Positions 8,474 to 17,357 of a stretch of 48,578 nt of DNA are shown in pieces. A program made the position numbers and the translations under genes. A model generated the notes under the pieces. That model was not told the origin of the DNA and did no database searches. It saw only the letters and a list, made by a program, of their open reading frames with translations. Location of the stretch: contig DASWCW010000080.1 in assembly GCA_036395835.1 (NCBI GenBank), positions 1 to 48,578 of the forward strand, written 5' to 3'. Source of the stretch: AP-16 sp036395835. GTDB taxonomy: Bacteria; Pseudomonadota; Alphaproteobacteria; Rhizobiales; Xanthobacteraceae. How positions within the stretch are numbered: position 1 is the first letter of the stretch; each line of letters begins with the position of its first letter.

Positions 8474-9709
8474 ATGGCCCAGGCGCTGGAGCTCCGAACG
8501 CAAACCAAGCACGCCCGCGACACACGCGTCATGGGGCTCGTGAGCGGCTCGCATTTCGTCAGCCATTTCTACATTCTCCTGCTGCCGCCGCTGTTTCCCT
8601 TCGTGCGGGCCGAGTACGGCGTGAGCTATATCGAGCTCGGGTTCGCGCTTGCCGCCTTCAACGTGGTCTCGGCCGGGCTGCAGACGTCGGCCGGATTCCT
8701 GACCGACCGGATCGGCGCTCGCGCCGTGTTGGTCGCCGGGCTCTTGCTGGGCGCGGGCGCGTTTGCGCTCGCCGCGCTGGTCCCCTCGTTCTGGTTCCTG
8801 GTGGCGATGTTCGCCGTCGCCGGCCTCGGCAACACCGTCTACCACCCGGCCGATTACTCGATCCTCTCGCGCCACGTTTCGCCGCAGCGGATGGGGCAGG
8901 CGTTTTCGTTCCACACCTTTGCGGGGATGCTCGGGTCCGCGGTGGCGCCGCCGGCCTTGCTGGTGCTGCAAGCCATCGTCGGGTGGCGCGGCGCGTTCAT
9001 GGCGGCGGCGCTGCTCGGGGTCTTGGCTGCGGCCGTGATGGTGCTCCAGCGCGACGCCTTGGGCGGGCCGATTGCGCGGGAACGCACGCGGCCGGCCGAG
9101 GAGGCGGCGAACGGCGAAGGCTGGAAGCTCCTGTTCTCGCCGCCGCTCCTGCGCAATCTCGCGTTCTTCGTGATGCTGGCGATCGCCGCCGGGGGAATGC
9201 AGAATTATTCGGTCGTGGCATTGGGCGCGCTCTACGGCACGCCGCTGTCGATCGCCAACACGGCCTTGGCGGCCTATTTGCTGATGATCTCGATCGGAGT
9301 GCTCCTGGGCGGCCTGCTGGCGAGCCGCACCCAGCGCCACGAGGTCGTCGCGGTCGCCGGGCTGATCGTGGTCGCACTCACGACGCTTGCGGTCGGCCTG
9401 GTCTCGCTCGGCACGGCATTGTTGATCGCGTCGATGGCCATCGGCGGATTATTTTCGGGACTGATCATGCCGTCACGCGATATGATCGTGCGTTCCCTGG
9501 CTCCGCCCGGGTCGTTCGGCAAAGTGTTCGGTTTCGTGACCACGGGGTTCAATCTCGGCGGTATCGTATCGCCGCTGCTGTTCGGCTGGCTCATGGACCA
9601 GGGACACCCGCGCGCGATCTTCCTGTTGGGTGCAGCCTTCAGCTTGCTGTCGATTCCAACGGTTCTCAGCTTTGGTCCGCGCCGAAAGGCGGCGGAGAGC
9701 CGAGCATGA
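8474..9709 (+). CDS. MFS transporter
   Basis: A protein of about 411 residues with about twelve hydrophobic segments. The loop between helices 2 and 3 reads GFLTDRIGARAVLVAG, the conserved MFS loop motif, and a related loop occurs in the second half around ASRTQRHE. The start at ATG 8474 (MAQALELRTQTKHARDTR) gives a normal N-terminus just before the first helix; the longer frame from 8261 is Arg-rich and unconserved. The substrate is unknown; fosmidomycin-resistance-type and sugar/drug exporters have similar loops. Its stop overlaps the start of the TonB-family gene (ATGA), so the two are probably co-translated. Confidence 0.88.
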   Translation: MAQALELRTQTKHARDTRVMGLVSGSHFVSHFYILLLPPLFPFVRAEYGVSYIELGFALAAFNVVSAGLQTSAGFLTDRIGARAVLVAGLLLGAGAFALAALVPSFWFLVAMFAVAGLGNTVYHPADYSILSRHVSPQRMGQAFSFHTFAGMLGSAVAPPALLVLQAIVGWRGAFMAAALLGVLAAAVMVLQRDALGGPIARERTRPAEEAANGEGWKLLFSPPLLRNLAFFVMLAIAAGGMQNYSVVALGALYGTPLSIANTALAAYLLMISIGVLLGGLLASRTQRHEVVAVAGLIVVALTTLAVGLVSLGTALLIASMAIGGLFSGLIMPSRDMIVRSLAPPGSFGKVFGFVTTGFNLGGIVSPLLFGWLMDQGHPRAIFLLGAAFSLLSIPTVLSFGPRRKAAESRA

Positions 9710-10749
9710 GCCTCAACCCCGCGTCCGCCGATGGCACTTCTCCCAGCGTCGCCGCGCCGGCAGGTGTGATCGAGGCGAGCCGGGAGCTCGCGAACCGGGC
9801 GTGGGCGGGCGCGGATCTCACGAACGTCGTCCCCTTCGTCAAACGCCATCGCCAGGAGGGCGAGCCCGGCGTGCAGGTCCGGCTTGCGCCCGGCGAACGT
9901 CCCGCGCCGGTACTCCTGAAACCGGACCGCGGCGCCTGGATGCTCGCTCTGCTGCTAAGCTCGCTCGCTGCCCATGCGGGGGTTTATTGGATGCTCAACC
10001 GCGAGCCGCCGCCGCTGGCGAGCGTCGGGGTTGAATCGATCTCGGTCGAGCTGGTGCTCGGCACCGACATGCCGGCGGGGCATACACAGGAGACCACAAA
10101 ATCCGAGCAAGAGCCGGCCCAGGCTCCGATCCTTGCCGAGGAGCCGGCGGCACAACCGGAGCCCCAGCAGGAAGCCGTGCAGCAAGTCGAGCCCGAGCCG
10201 CCGCCGGAGGAAGCTCCGCTCGTGGTGTCCACTGCCGAGCCGCCGCCAACGCCCGCGCTGCCCGTGGCAACGGTGCCGCCGGTGCTCGCGGTCCCGTCGG
10301 CAAGGGATGTCGTTCCGCCGCTCCCGGCGCCTGCGCCCAGGCGCGCCGCGCCGGCGCCGGCTCGCCAGCCCAAGCCGCAGCATCCGGTGCGGCAGCGCCA
10401 AGCCATGCTGCCGGCAACGGCCGGCGCCCCCGCAGCGTCGGCCAATGGCGTCGGACGCGGCCGCTCCGACGCGGACACCAATTACCGCGGGCTCGTCGCC
10501 GCGCATCTTGCCCGCTACAAGCGCTTCCCGGCCGATGCCCGCAGCCGCGGCGACCAGGGGGTGGCCAGCGTCTCCTTCAGCCTCGACGGCGCCGGCCGCG
10601 TGACCTCGGTCGCGCTGGTGCGCGGCAGCGGCGTCGCAAGCCTCGACCAGGAGGTCCGGGAGATGGTCCATCGCGCCTCGCCGTTTCCGGCGCCGTCGAC
10701 CGGCCGGCCGATGTCGTTCACCGTTCCGGTGAGCTTCCGGCTGCAATAG
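9706..10749 (+). CDS. TonB-family energy-transducer-like protein
   Basis: A 347-residue protein with a cytoplasmic N-terminus of about 75 residues (longer than in classical TonB), one membrane anchor (GAWMLALLLSSLAAHAGVYW, about 77-97), a periplasmic spacer very rich in Pro, Glu and Ala (about 105-250), and a C-terminal TonB domain (about 265-347) with YRGLVAAHLARYKRFP and VSFSLDGAGRVTSVALVRGS. TonB couples the inner-membrane proton gradient to outer-membrane receptors. No exbB, exbD or receptor gene is nearby, so its partner is unknown. It overlaps the MFS gene by four bases. Confidence 0.88.
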   Translation: MSLNPASADGTSPSVAAPAGVIEASRELANRAWAGADLTNVVPFVKRHRQEGEPGVQVRLAPGERPAPVLLKPDRGAWMLALLLSSLAAHAGVYWMLNREPPPLASVGVESISVELVLGTDMPAGHTQETTKSEQEPAQAPILAEEPAAQPEPQQEAVQQVEPEPPPEEAPLVVSTAEPPPTPALPVATVPPVLAVPSARDVVPPLPAPAPRRAAPAPARQPKPQHPVRQRQAMLPATAGAPAASANGVGRGRSDADTNYRGLVAAHLARYKRFPADARSRGDQGVASVSFSLDGAGRVTSVALVRGSGVASLDQEVREMVHRASPFPAPSTGRPMSFTVPVSFRLQ

Positions 10750-10861
10750 CCCCAACGCGGGCGCGCCCGGCAGAGCCGTCACGACCTCGACACCTTTTCC
10801 GCTGAACTTCCCGTGCGGGCTCAAGTATCGCACTAGCTTTTCGCGGCAGCCCGTTTTCTCT

Positions 10862-12598
10862 ATGGTCGGTTTTGGACGCGGGAAGATGACCACGACCATC
10901 GAAGAACATTATCGGGCCCTGGTTCCCGGGCTGGGGGTGCTGCTCGATTTTCTCGCGGCGTCCCATGCGCGCGCGCTCGCATTTCTGGTCGCGGTCTGCC
11001 TGGTGAGCTATCTGCCGGGATTCTTCAACATCCCTCCGGTCGATCGCGACGAGGCACGGTTCGTTCAAGCAACCAAGCAGATGATCGAGAGCGGAGATTA
11101 TGTCGACATCCGTTTTCAAGAAGAGGTTCGCTACAAGAAACCGGTCGGCATCTATTGGCTGCAGGCGGCAGCAGTCCGGGCAGCGGAGGGACTGGGCGCG
11201 TCGGACCCGCGCACTACGATCTGGCTCTATCGGTTGCCGTCCCTGGTCGGCGCGATCGGCGCCGTCCTGCTGACCTATTGGGCCGCGCTCGCTTTCGGCT
11301 CGCGGCGCACCGCCTACCTTTCCGCCCTGATGCTGGCGTGCTCGCTGCTGCTCGGGGTCGAAGCGCGGCTCGCCAAAACCGATGCGATGTTGCTGCTCAC
11401 GATCGTGGTGGCGCTCGGCGCGCTGGCGCGGGCCTATCTCGCCGCGCCCAAGCAGACGCCGGAGCCCTCGAACTGGCTCGTTCCGGCAATTTTCTGGACG
11501 GCCCTTGCCGGCGGCGTGTTGTTGAAGGGGCCGGTGATCCTCATGGTGGTCGCGCTCGCGGTGGCGACGCTCGTGGTGCGCGACCGCTCCGGGCGCTGGC
11601 TCGCACGCCTGCGCCCGGCCGCCGGAGCCCTTTGGCTGCTGCTGCTCGTGCTGCCGTGGTTCCTCGCCATTCTCCGGCGGACCGGGGCGAGCTTCTTCGT
11701 CGAGTCGATCGGCAACGACCTGCTGAGCAAGCTGGTCGGCGCGCAGGAATCGCATGGCGGACCGCCCGGATATTACCTCGCGACGTTCTGGGCGACGTTC
11801 TGGCCCGCGGCGCCGCTCGCCGCGGTTGCCGCGCCTCGGGTGTGGCAACAGCATCGCGACCCGGCAACGCAATTCCTGTTGGCCTGGCTGGTGCCGGCAT
11901 GGCTGCTGTTCGAGCTGGTGCCGACCAAGCTGCCGCACTACGTGCTGCCGCTCTACCCCGCGATCGCCATCCTGATTGCGCGGGTCATGGCGGAAGGCGG
12001 TCTCTCGCGCGACCGGCGCCTGGTGCGCGCCAATATCCTATGGCCGGCGGTGACCGTGGTGCTGCCGATCGCCGCCGTCATCGGACTCATTGTCCTGCGG
12101 CGGCAGCTCGGGCTGCTGGCCTGGCCTTTTTCCGCCGCGGCGATGATCTTCGGATTTCTGGCCTGGCGGTTCTACGAGGCCGACGGCGCGGAGCGCTCGC
12201 TGCTGCGTGCCGCCGTCGCCGCCATCATGCTGTGGATCGCGGTCCCGGGCGCGATCGTGCCGCTGCTGCGCCCGCTGTTTCCGAGCGCGCTGCTTGCCTA
12301 CAATATTCATCCCGACTGCGAGCGTCCGTTGTTTGCATCCGCGGGCTATCATGAGCCGAGCTTGGTGTTCCTGTTCGGCACTTCGACGCGCCTCACCAAC
12401 GGCCAGGGGGCCGCCGACTTTCTGCTCGAGGGCGATTGCCGCTTTGCCTTCGTCGAGTCGCGCCACGAGCGCGCCTTCGTGCAGCGGGCCGAAGCCATCG
12501 GATTGCGGTATGCGCCGGGTCCGCGGATCGAGGGCATCAACCACAGCTCCGGCCATTCCGTTTCGATCGCGGTCTATCGCTCGGAAGGCGCCTCATGA
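10862..12598 (+). CDS. ArnT-like membrane glycosyltransferase (GT83/GT39), lipid A or core modification
   Basis: A 578-residue GT-C enzyme. After the first membrane helix it shows the catalytic-loop pattern PPVDRDEARFVQATKQMIES and then RYKKPVGIYWLQ, as in ArnT (lipid A 4-amino-arabinose transferase) and the Rhizobium RgtA-D galacturonosyl transferases. About ten more helices follow. It would take a sugar from a polyprenyl-phosphate donor and attach it to lipid A or core in the periplasm. The sugar (GalA, mannose or Ara4N) cannot be read from sequence. A second ATG at 10886 is the alternative start; neither has a strong ribosome binding site. It is first in an operon and overlaps PAP2 (ATGA). 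Confidence 0.88.
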   Translation: MVGFGRGKMTTTIEEHYRALVPGLGVLLDFLAASHARALAFLVAVCLVSYLPGFFNIPPVDRDEARFVQATKQMIESGDYVDIRFQEEVRYKKPVGIYWLQAAAVRAAEGLGASDPRTTIWLYRLPSLVGAIGAVLLTYWAALAFGSRRTAYLSALMLACSLLLGVEARLAKTDAMLLLTIVVALGALARAYLAAPKQTPEPSNWLVPAIFWTALAGGVLLKGPVILMVVALAVATLVVRDRSGRWLARLRPAAGALWLLLLVLPWFLAILRRTGASFFVESIGNDLLSKLVGAQESHGGPPGYYLATFWATFWPAAPLAAVAAPRVWQQHRDPATQFLLAWLVPAWLLFELVPTKLPHYVLPLYPAIAILIARVMAEGGLSRDRRLVRANILWPAVTVVLPIAAVIGLIVLRRQLGLLAWPFSAAAMIFGFLAWRFYEADGAERSLLRAAVAAIMLWIAVPGAIVPLLRPLFPSALLAYNIHPDCERPLFASAGYHEPSLVFLFGTSTRLTNGQGAADFLLEGDCRFAFVESRHERAFVQRAEAIGLRYAPGPRIEGINHSSGHSVSIAVYRSEGAS

Positions 12599-13455
12599 GC
12601 ATGATGCGAGATCGGGTCGAGCGCACGGCGGCTCCGGGAGGCCCGGTGATGGGCCGGATGCTGGCGCATCTCGGCGCCTGGCTCGCCCTCATCGTGCGAC
12701 CGCCGTTTGCGCGGGCGGACGGGGCAGGGGGCCGCGCCGGTCCGCGATGGAGTTTTCTGGCGCTCGTCGGCCTCGGCGCAATCGCCGTCATCGGCGGCGC
12801 GATGGCGCTCTTCGACGCCTGGGCCATTGCTCAGCAGCGAAATTTTCCGGCTTGGGTCGTCCAGGTCTTCGAGCGGATCACGAATTTCGGCAAATCCGGA
12901 TGGTTTCTGTGGCCCGCGGGGCTCCTCGTCATAGCGGCGGCAGCCTTGGCCCGGCCCGCGCTCGGGCGCGGCGCCAATCTCGTGATCCTCTCGCTGGTGG
13001 TGCGGCTCGAGTTCGTGTTCCTGGCCATCGGCATTCCGGGCCTGATGGTCTCGATCGTGAAGCGCCTGATCGGGCGGGTTCGGCCGTCGGACTGGGGACC
13101 GTTTCATTACGTTCCATTTTCCTGGCGACCGGATTATGCCGCCTTGCCTTCGGGTCACAGCACCGCGGCCTTCGCGGCCGCGTTTGCGATCGGCGCGATT
13201 TGGCCCCGGGCGCGCGTGTCGATGTGGATCTTTGCCGGCGTGATTGCCGTGAGCCGGGTCGCCGTTCACGCGCATTTCCCGAGCGACGTCATTGCCGGAG
13301 CTTTTGTCGGAATTTTCGGCGCCATTCTCGTGCGCAACTGGTTCGCCGCGCGCCGGCTCGCGTTCGTGCGCGGGACGGACGGAAAGGTAAGGGCGCTCGC
13401 CGGGCCCTCGGCGCGGCGGATCAGGAGCCTTGCGGCCCGGCTGGCCGGCCGCTAG
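12595..13455 (+). CDS. PAP2-family membrane phosphatase
   Basis: A 286-residue membrane protein with all three PAP2 signature motifs: KRLIGRVRP, PSGHS and SRVAVHAHFPSD. The Lys, Arg and two His are the known phosphate-binding and catalytic residues of the LpxE/UppP-type PAP2 fold. In this operon it may remove a phosphate from lipid A (LpxE/LpxF-like) or recycle undecaprenyl phosphate released by the glycosyltransferases; sequence alone does not decide. It starts inside the stop codon of the preceding gene. Its last 125 bases reappear in degenerate form at 14452-14587. Confidence 0.9.
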   Translation: MSMMRDRVERTAAPGGPVMGRMLAHLGAWLALIVRPPFARADGAGGRAGPRWSFLALVGLGAIAVIGGAMALFDAWAIAQQRNFPAWVVQVFERITNFGKSGWFLWPAGLLVIAAAALARPALGRGANLVILSLVVRLEFVFLAIGIPGLMVSIVKRLIGRVRPSDWGPFHYVPFSWRPDYAALPSGHSTAAFAAAFAIGAIWPRARVSMWIFAGVIAVSRVAVHAHFPSDVIAGAFVGIFGAILVRNWFAARRLAFVRGTDGKVRALAGPSARRIRSLAARLAGR

Positions 13456-13599
13456 TCGTCGCGATGCCTTGCTGCAATGGCCGAAATCGAGGATGCTGGG
13501 GGCAGCGGGGAAGGGTCATCTCCACATACCGACGATACCGACGCAACGCATTCGCGGCGGACCTGCCGATCATGGCCGGCGTCCGATAGGGCAAGCAGC

Positions 13600-14418
13600 G
13601 TGAGCATTTTGAAGCGACCCGGCGTAAAGCGCGTTCGACGCATCCTCGTGCTTGCGGTCGTGCTCGCATCGGCCGTGTATTTCGTGCCGGTTCCCACGCT
13701 GATCCTCGTCGCATGTGGGCTGATCGACGTCGGCAGACATAAGAAAATCAGATATGAGCTGATCGAAAAATATTTCATGGGCAATGGCTTGGGGACTTGG
13801 CTGCTGTCGCCGATAAACCTTCTTGCGGATCTGTTCTCGTACAGCAACAAGGGCAAATACAAGTTGGAGGACCTGCCCGCCGGCCACCGCGCCGAGATCG
13901 AGTCCTGTGTGCGCGCATTCGTCGAGAACGGCGATCTCATCAAGGACCACATCGCGAAAACGATCGGTCAGAACAAGCGCTGCATGCTTACGTTCAAGTG
14001 GTACAAGACCGTGCAGGCGACGCAACTGAGAATTCCGGCGTTCGAGCGCGACTATCGCTACATCAAGACGATCGCCGTCTCCGCGTTCAACACTCGGGAG
14101 CGGACATCCTGGCATTTCGGTCCTCTCCGGCTCACGTTCCGCGTGCTGTGCAATCTGGAGCCGGTCGATAGCCGAGACGTCTTCATCGAAGTCGATGATC
14201 AGCCCCACTATTGGGTGGATAATCCGCTGTTTATCTTCGATGACACGATGTTTCACCGCTCGATCAACGATGTGGATCACGTTAGGTACTGCCTGTTCAT
14301 GGATATCGTCCGTCCCAACTATTCGCAGAAGGGGTTCGATTTCGCCGTAAATGCCGCAAGAGTCATCTCGGGTTCGTTCAAGCGGCTGTTCTATAAGAAT
14401 TGGTCGTTCATCCGCTGA
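13600..14418 (+). CDS. Aspartyl/asparaginyl beta-hydroxylase family protein, LpxO-like
   Basis: About 272 residues. An N-terminal hydrophobic segment (ILVLAVVLASAVYFVPVPTL) precedes a cytoplasmic Fe(II)/2-oxoglutarate oxygenase domain. WHFGPLRLTFRVLCNLEP carries the first iron His, and FIFDDTMFHRSINDVDHVRY the second His and the Arg for 2-oxoglutarate. LpxO enzymes of this family add a 2-hydroxyl to a lipid A acyl chain, which fits the operon. I chose GTG 13600 because upstream sequence in the frame (to 13477) is not protein-like. The gene looks lower in GC than its neighbours, and a broken copy of the PAP2 tail follows it, so it was probably inserted into the operon. Confidence 0.85.
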   Translation: MSILKRPGVKRVRRILVLAVVLASAVYFVPVPTLILVACGLIDVGRHKKIRYELIEKYFMGNGLGTWLLSPINLLADLFSYSNKGKYKLEDLPAGHRAEIESCVRAFVENGDLIKDHIAKTIGQNKRCMLTFKWYKTVQATQLRIPAFERDYRYIKTIAVSAFNTRERTSWHFGPLRLTFRVLCNLEPVDSRDVFIEVDDQPHYWVDNPLFIFDDTMFHRSINDVDHVRYCLFMDIVRPNYSQKGFDFAVNAARVISGSFKRLFYKNWSFIR

Positions 14419-14451
14419 AAGCTCCGCAACCTCGCCTGAGCTGCGTGCGGG

Positions 14452-14587
14452 ACGGCGTTCTGGCTCGCAACTGCTTCGCCCCGCGCCGGCTCGCGTTCGT
14501 GCGCGGGACGCACGCAAAGGTCGGGGCGTTCGCCGGCCCTCGGCGCGGCGGATCAAGAGCCTTGCGGGTCAGCTGGCGGGTCACTAG
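14452..14587 (+). pseudogene. Degenerate duplicate of the 3' end of the PAP2 gene
   Basis: Aligned by eye, this stretch matches 13319-13455 for its whole length with scattered substitutions and one missing base near 14538. The upstream part reads LARNCFAPRRLAFVRGTHAK in one frame (PAP2: LVRNWFAARRLAFVRGTDGK), and after the deletion PSARRIKSLAGQLAGH in another (PAP2: PSARRIRSLAARLAGR), ending in TAG like PAP2. It has no start and cannot encode an enzyme. It is evidence that this spot once lay directly behind a PAP2 gene. Confidence 0.88.
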
Positions 14588-14600
14588 AACCGCCACGCTC

Positions 14601-15356
14601 ATGGCTGAAGCAAGCGCACCCGGGAATCCGGCGGTATCGATCGTCGTGCCGGTCAAGGACGAGGCGGACAACATCGGTCCGCTGGTCGAGGAGATCGCCG
14701 CCGCGATGTCGCAGCGGTGGAGCTTCGAAGTCGTCTACGTCAACGACGGGTCGAGCGATACCACGGAAGGCGAGCTCACGCGCCTGATGTCGGAACGGCG
14801 CTGGCTGCGCCAGATCCGGCACGCGCGTTCCTGCGGGCAATCGGCGGCGGTGCGAACCGGCGTCGCGGCGGCGCGGGCGCCGATCGTGGTGACGCTCGAC
14901 GGCGACGGACAGAACGATCCGTCGTTCATCCCCGCGCTGGTGCGCTCGCTGGAGGAGGCATCGCCGCGCACCGGGCTGATCGCGGGTCAGCGGGTCGGGC
15001 GCCGCTCCACCCGTTCCAAGCAATTCCAGTCGCGGGTCGCCAACCGCGTGCGCTCGGCGATCCTCAGGGACGGCACGCGCGACACCGGCTGCGGGCTCAA
15101 GGCGTTCCGCCGCGAGGTGTTTTTGTCCTTGCCGTATTTCGATGGGTTGCACCGGTTCCTGCCGGCGCTGGTGCGCCGCGACGGCTACGAAGTCGGTTAT
15201 GTGGACGTGATCGACCGCCCCCGGCGCCATGGCCGCTCTCACTACGGCATGGGCAACCGGCTATGGATCGGCATCCTCGATCTGGCCGGCGTGTGGTGGC
15301 TGATCCGCCGTCGCGGCCGCGTTCCGCAGATTTCGGAGGTGATGCGCAATGGCTGA
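14601..15356 (+). CDS. Glycosyltransferase family 2, polyprenyl-phosphate sugar synthase-like
   Basis: A 251-residue soluble GT-A enzyme: nucleotide-sugar site SIVVPVKDEADNIGPLVEEI, the motif FEVVYVNDGSSDTT, and the metal-binding acidic motif in VTLDGDGQNDP. It resembles dolichol-phosphate mannose synthase, ArnC and the Rhizobium RgtE protein, which make polyprenyl-phosphate sugars as donors for membrane transferases such as the one at 10862. There are no C-terminal membrane helices, unlike ArnC. It starts 13 bases after the PAP2 relic and overlaps the next gene by eight bases. Confidence 0.9.
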   Translation: MAEASAPGNPAVSIVVPVKDEADNIGPLVEEIAAAMSQRWSFEVVYVNDGSSDTTEGELTRLMSERRWLRQIRHARSCGQSAAVRTGVAAARAPIVVTLDGDGQNDPSFIPALVRSLEEASPRTGLIAGQRVGRRSTRSKQFQSRVANRVRSAILRDGTRDTGCGLKAFRREVFLSLPYFDGLHRFLPALVRRDGYEVGYVDVIDRPRRHGRSHYGMGNRLWIGILDLAGVWWLIRRRGRVPQISEVMRNG

Positions 15357-15681
15357 GCTTTGGCACGGCGTCGCCGATTATTTCCGCGAAGTCTTCATCC
15401 TGCAGCTCGACTGGTGGATCGCGCTCGGCTTTTTGGCGCAGGCGCTGTTCTCGGCGCGTTTTCTGGTGCAATGGATCGCATCGGAGCGCGCCGGTCGCAG
15501 CGTGATCCCGCTGGCGTTCTGGCTGTTCTCGGTCGGCGGCGGCACACTGTTGCTCGTTTACGCGCTCTACCGCAAGGACCCGGTGTTCATCGCCGGCCAG
15601 GCGCTGGGCTTGTTCATCTACGCCCGCAATCTGTATTTCATTCATCGCGAGCGGCGCCACGCGGCAGTCGCGGCGCAGTGA
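15349..15681 (+). CDS. LAB_N (lipid A biosynthesis N-terminal) domain membrane protein
   Basis: A 110-residue protein with three membrane helices, showing the family pattern FLAQALFSARFLVQWIASER, then IPLAFWLFSVGGGTLLLVYA and GQALGLFIYARNLYFIHRER. Domains of this kind stand alone or fused to LpxB, and occur next to polyprenyl-phosphate sugar transferases. A role as partner of the GT2 enzyme, anchoring it or helping to flip the lipid-linked sugar, is inference from context. It overlaps the GT2 gene by eight bases and closes the operon. Confidence 0.88.
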   Translation: MAELWHGVADYFREVFILQLDWWIALGFLAQALFSARFLVQWIASERAGRSVIPLAFWLFSVGGGTLLLVYALYRKDPVFIAGQALGLFIYARNLYFIHRERRHAAVAAQ

Positions 15682-15812
15682 TGCCGGATCTATCGCCGCT
15701 CGTCTCGGATTTGATGATCGCATACTGAAGGGCCGCGTTCCCCGGACCGCGCGGCGCGAAGCGTTATGATCGATGACTTGGCAACATGGTCGCTTCGCGA
15801 ACTTACTCCTGG

Positions 15813-15851
15813 GTCCCGGATCTTCGCTCGCTCCACTCGCTCGTCCGGGAC
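15813..15851. repeat. REP-like palindrome
   Basis: GTCCCGGA at 15813-15820 pairs with TCCGGGAC at 15844-15851 around a loop with TTCGCTCGCTCCACTCGCTC. It is a typical dispersed intergenic repeat of Bradyrhizobium-type genomes and may also act as terminator between the convergent LAB_N and metC genes. Confidence 0.6.
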
Positions 15852-15859
15852 ATGCCGTC

Positions 15860-17059
15860 TCACCCCGCCTGTGCCATCGCGGCAAAGCCGCGTTCGAGGT
15901 CGGCGATCAGGTCGCTCGGATCCTCGAGCCCGATGTGGAAGCGCAGGGCGGGCCCGCCCGGCGCCCAGCGCGTCGCGGTGCGGTAGCCGCTGCAGTCGAA
16001 CAGGATGACGAGGCTCTCGTATCCGCCCCAGGAAAATCCCATCCCGAACAGCTGGAGCGCGTCGAGGAAGGCGTGCACGGCGGCGTCGCCGGCCGGCTGG
16101 AGCACGATGCTGAACAGCCCCGAGGATCCGGTGAAGTCGCGCCGCCAGATCTCGTGCCCGGGATCCTCCTCGAGCGCCGGATGCAGCACGCGCCGCACTT
16201 CCGGCCGGGCGCGGAGCCGGCGCGCGACGGTCAGCGCCGATTGCCGGTGCCGCTCGAGCCGCACGCCGAGCGTGCGCAGCCCGCGCAGGGCGAGATACAT
16301 GTCGTCGGGCCCGACGCAGAGCCCCATCGTGGTGACGGTCTCCTTGAGCCGTGGCCACAGCGAGGCATTGGCCGATATGGTTCCGAGCATGACGTCGGAA
16401 TGCCCGCCGATGTATTTGGTCCCGGCCTGGATCGAGAGGTCGACGCCTTTGGCGAATGCCTGGAAATACAGCGGCGTCGACCAGGTGTTGTCCATCAGGA
16501 CGGTCAAGCCGCGCTCGTGCGCCGCGGCGGCGATGGCCGGAACGTCCTGCATTTCGAAGGATTGCGAGCCCGGCGCCTCGAGGAAGACCGCGCGCGTATT
16601 CGGCCGGAACAGGCCGGCGATGCCGGCGCCGATGAGCGGATCGTAATAGGTGGTCTCGACCCCGAGCCGGGCCAACACGCCGTCGCAGAAGGTGCGGGTC
16701 GGCCGATAGGCGCTGTCGGTGACGAGAACGTGGTCGCCGCTCTTGAGCGCCGCCAGCAGCGCGGTGGAGATGGCCGAGAGGCCGGAGGGGACGAGCGCAA
16801 CACCGGCACAGCCCGGGCCTTCGATGGCTTGAATGGCTCCTTCCAGCGCTTCGGAGGTGGGCGTGCCGCGCCGGCCATATTGGTAGCGGGCGCGATGCGC
16901 GATCAGATCGTCCGCGCTGGGGTAAAGCACGGTCGAGGCATGATAAACCGGCGGATTGACGAAGCCGTGATAGGCGAACGGATCGCGGCCGCCGACCACC
17001 AGCCGGGTCTCTGCGCTCAGATCCGAGCCGGTCGCGTTCTCGTCGGATTTCTTCTTCAT
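15860..17059 (-). CDS. metC: Cystathionine beta-lyase (PLP-dependent, Cys/Met metabolism family)
   Basis: A 399-residue enzyme of the trans-sulfuration PLP family. Visible are YQYGRRGTPTSEALEGAI, the cofactor-binding VPSGLSAIS and MDNTWSTPLYFQAF, and the Schiff-base Lys in IQAGTKYIGGHSDVMLG. It cleaves cystathionine to homocysteine, pyruvate and ammonia in methionine synthesis; close relatives act as cysteine desulfhydrases or alliinase-like lyases, so the exact substrate is family-based. The start at 17059 gives an N-terminus of normal length. It is divergent from the aap operon across a spacer of about 300 bases, whose only open frames look like shadows. Confidence 0.92.
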   Translation of the reverse strand: MKKKSDENATGSDLSAETRLVVGGRDPFAYHGFVNPPVYHASTVLYPSADDLIAHRARYQYGRRGTPTSEALEGAIQAIEGPGCAGVALVPSGLSAISTALLAALKSGDHVLVTDSAYRPTRTFCDGVLARLGVETTYYDPLIGAGIAGLFRPNTRAVFLEAPGSQSFEMQDVPAIAAAAHERGLTVLMDNTWSTPLYFQAFAKGVDLSIQAGTKYIGGHSDVMLGTISANASLWPRLKETVTTMGLCVGPDDMYLALRGLRTLGVRLERHRQSALTVARRLRARPEVRRVLHPALEEDPGHEIWRRDFTGSSGLFSIVLQPAGDAAVHAFLDALQLFGMGFSWGGYESLVILFDCSGYRTATRWAPGGPALRFHIGLEDPSDLIADLERGFAAMAQAG

Positions 17060-17357
17060 GGCCGCTCCTGATTGCTCAATCGAGTAGCACGCCGCGGCCC
17101 ACGCGCAAACGCGTGGCGTGCGCGGCGTCGCGCGCGGGCGAAATCGGCGCCAGGGCGCGGCCCTTGACCTGCGGGTTCGATCGGACTGAGATGGCCACGG
17201 TCGGGAACAAGGAGGGGAGCGCGGATTCCGACCGTCGAGTTTGGCTCAACAAGACTCGCGGGGCGGGATGGCCGATGGTCCCGGTCGACACCGCCCGACC
17301 GCTCGACATCGAACAAATTTCACCTCGGACGGCGAAAGATCGGGAGCAGGCTGTATC

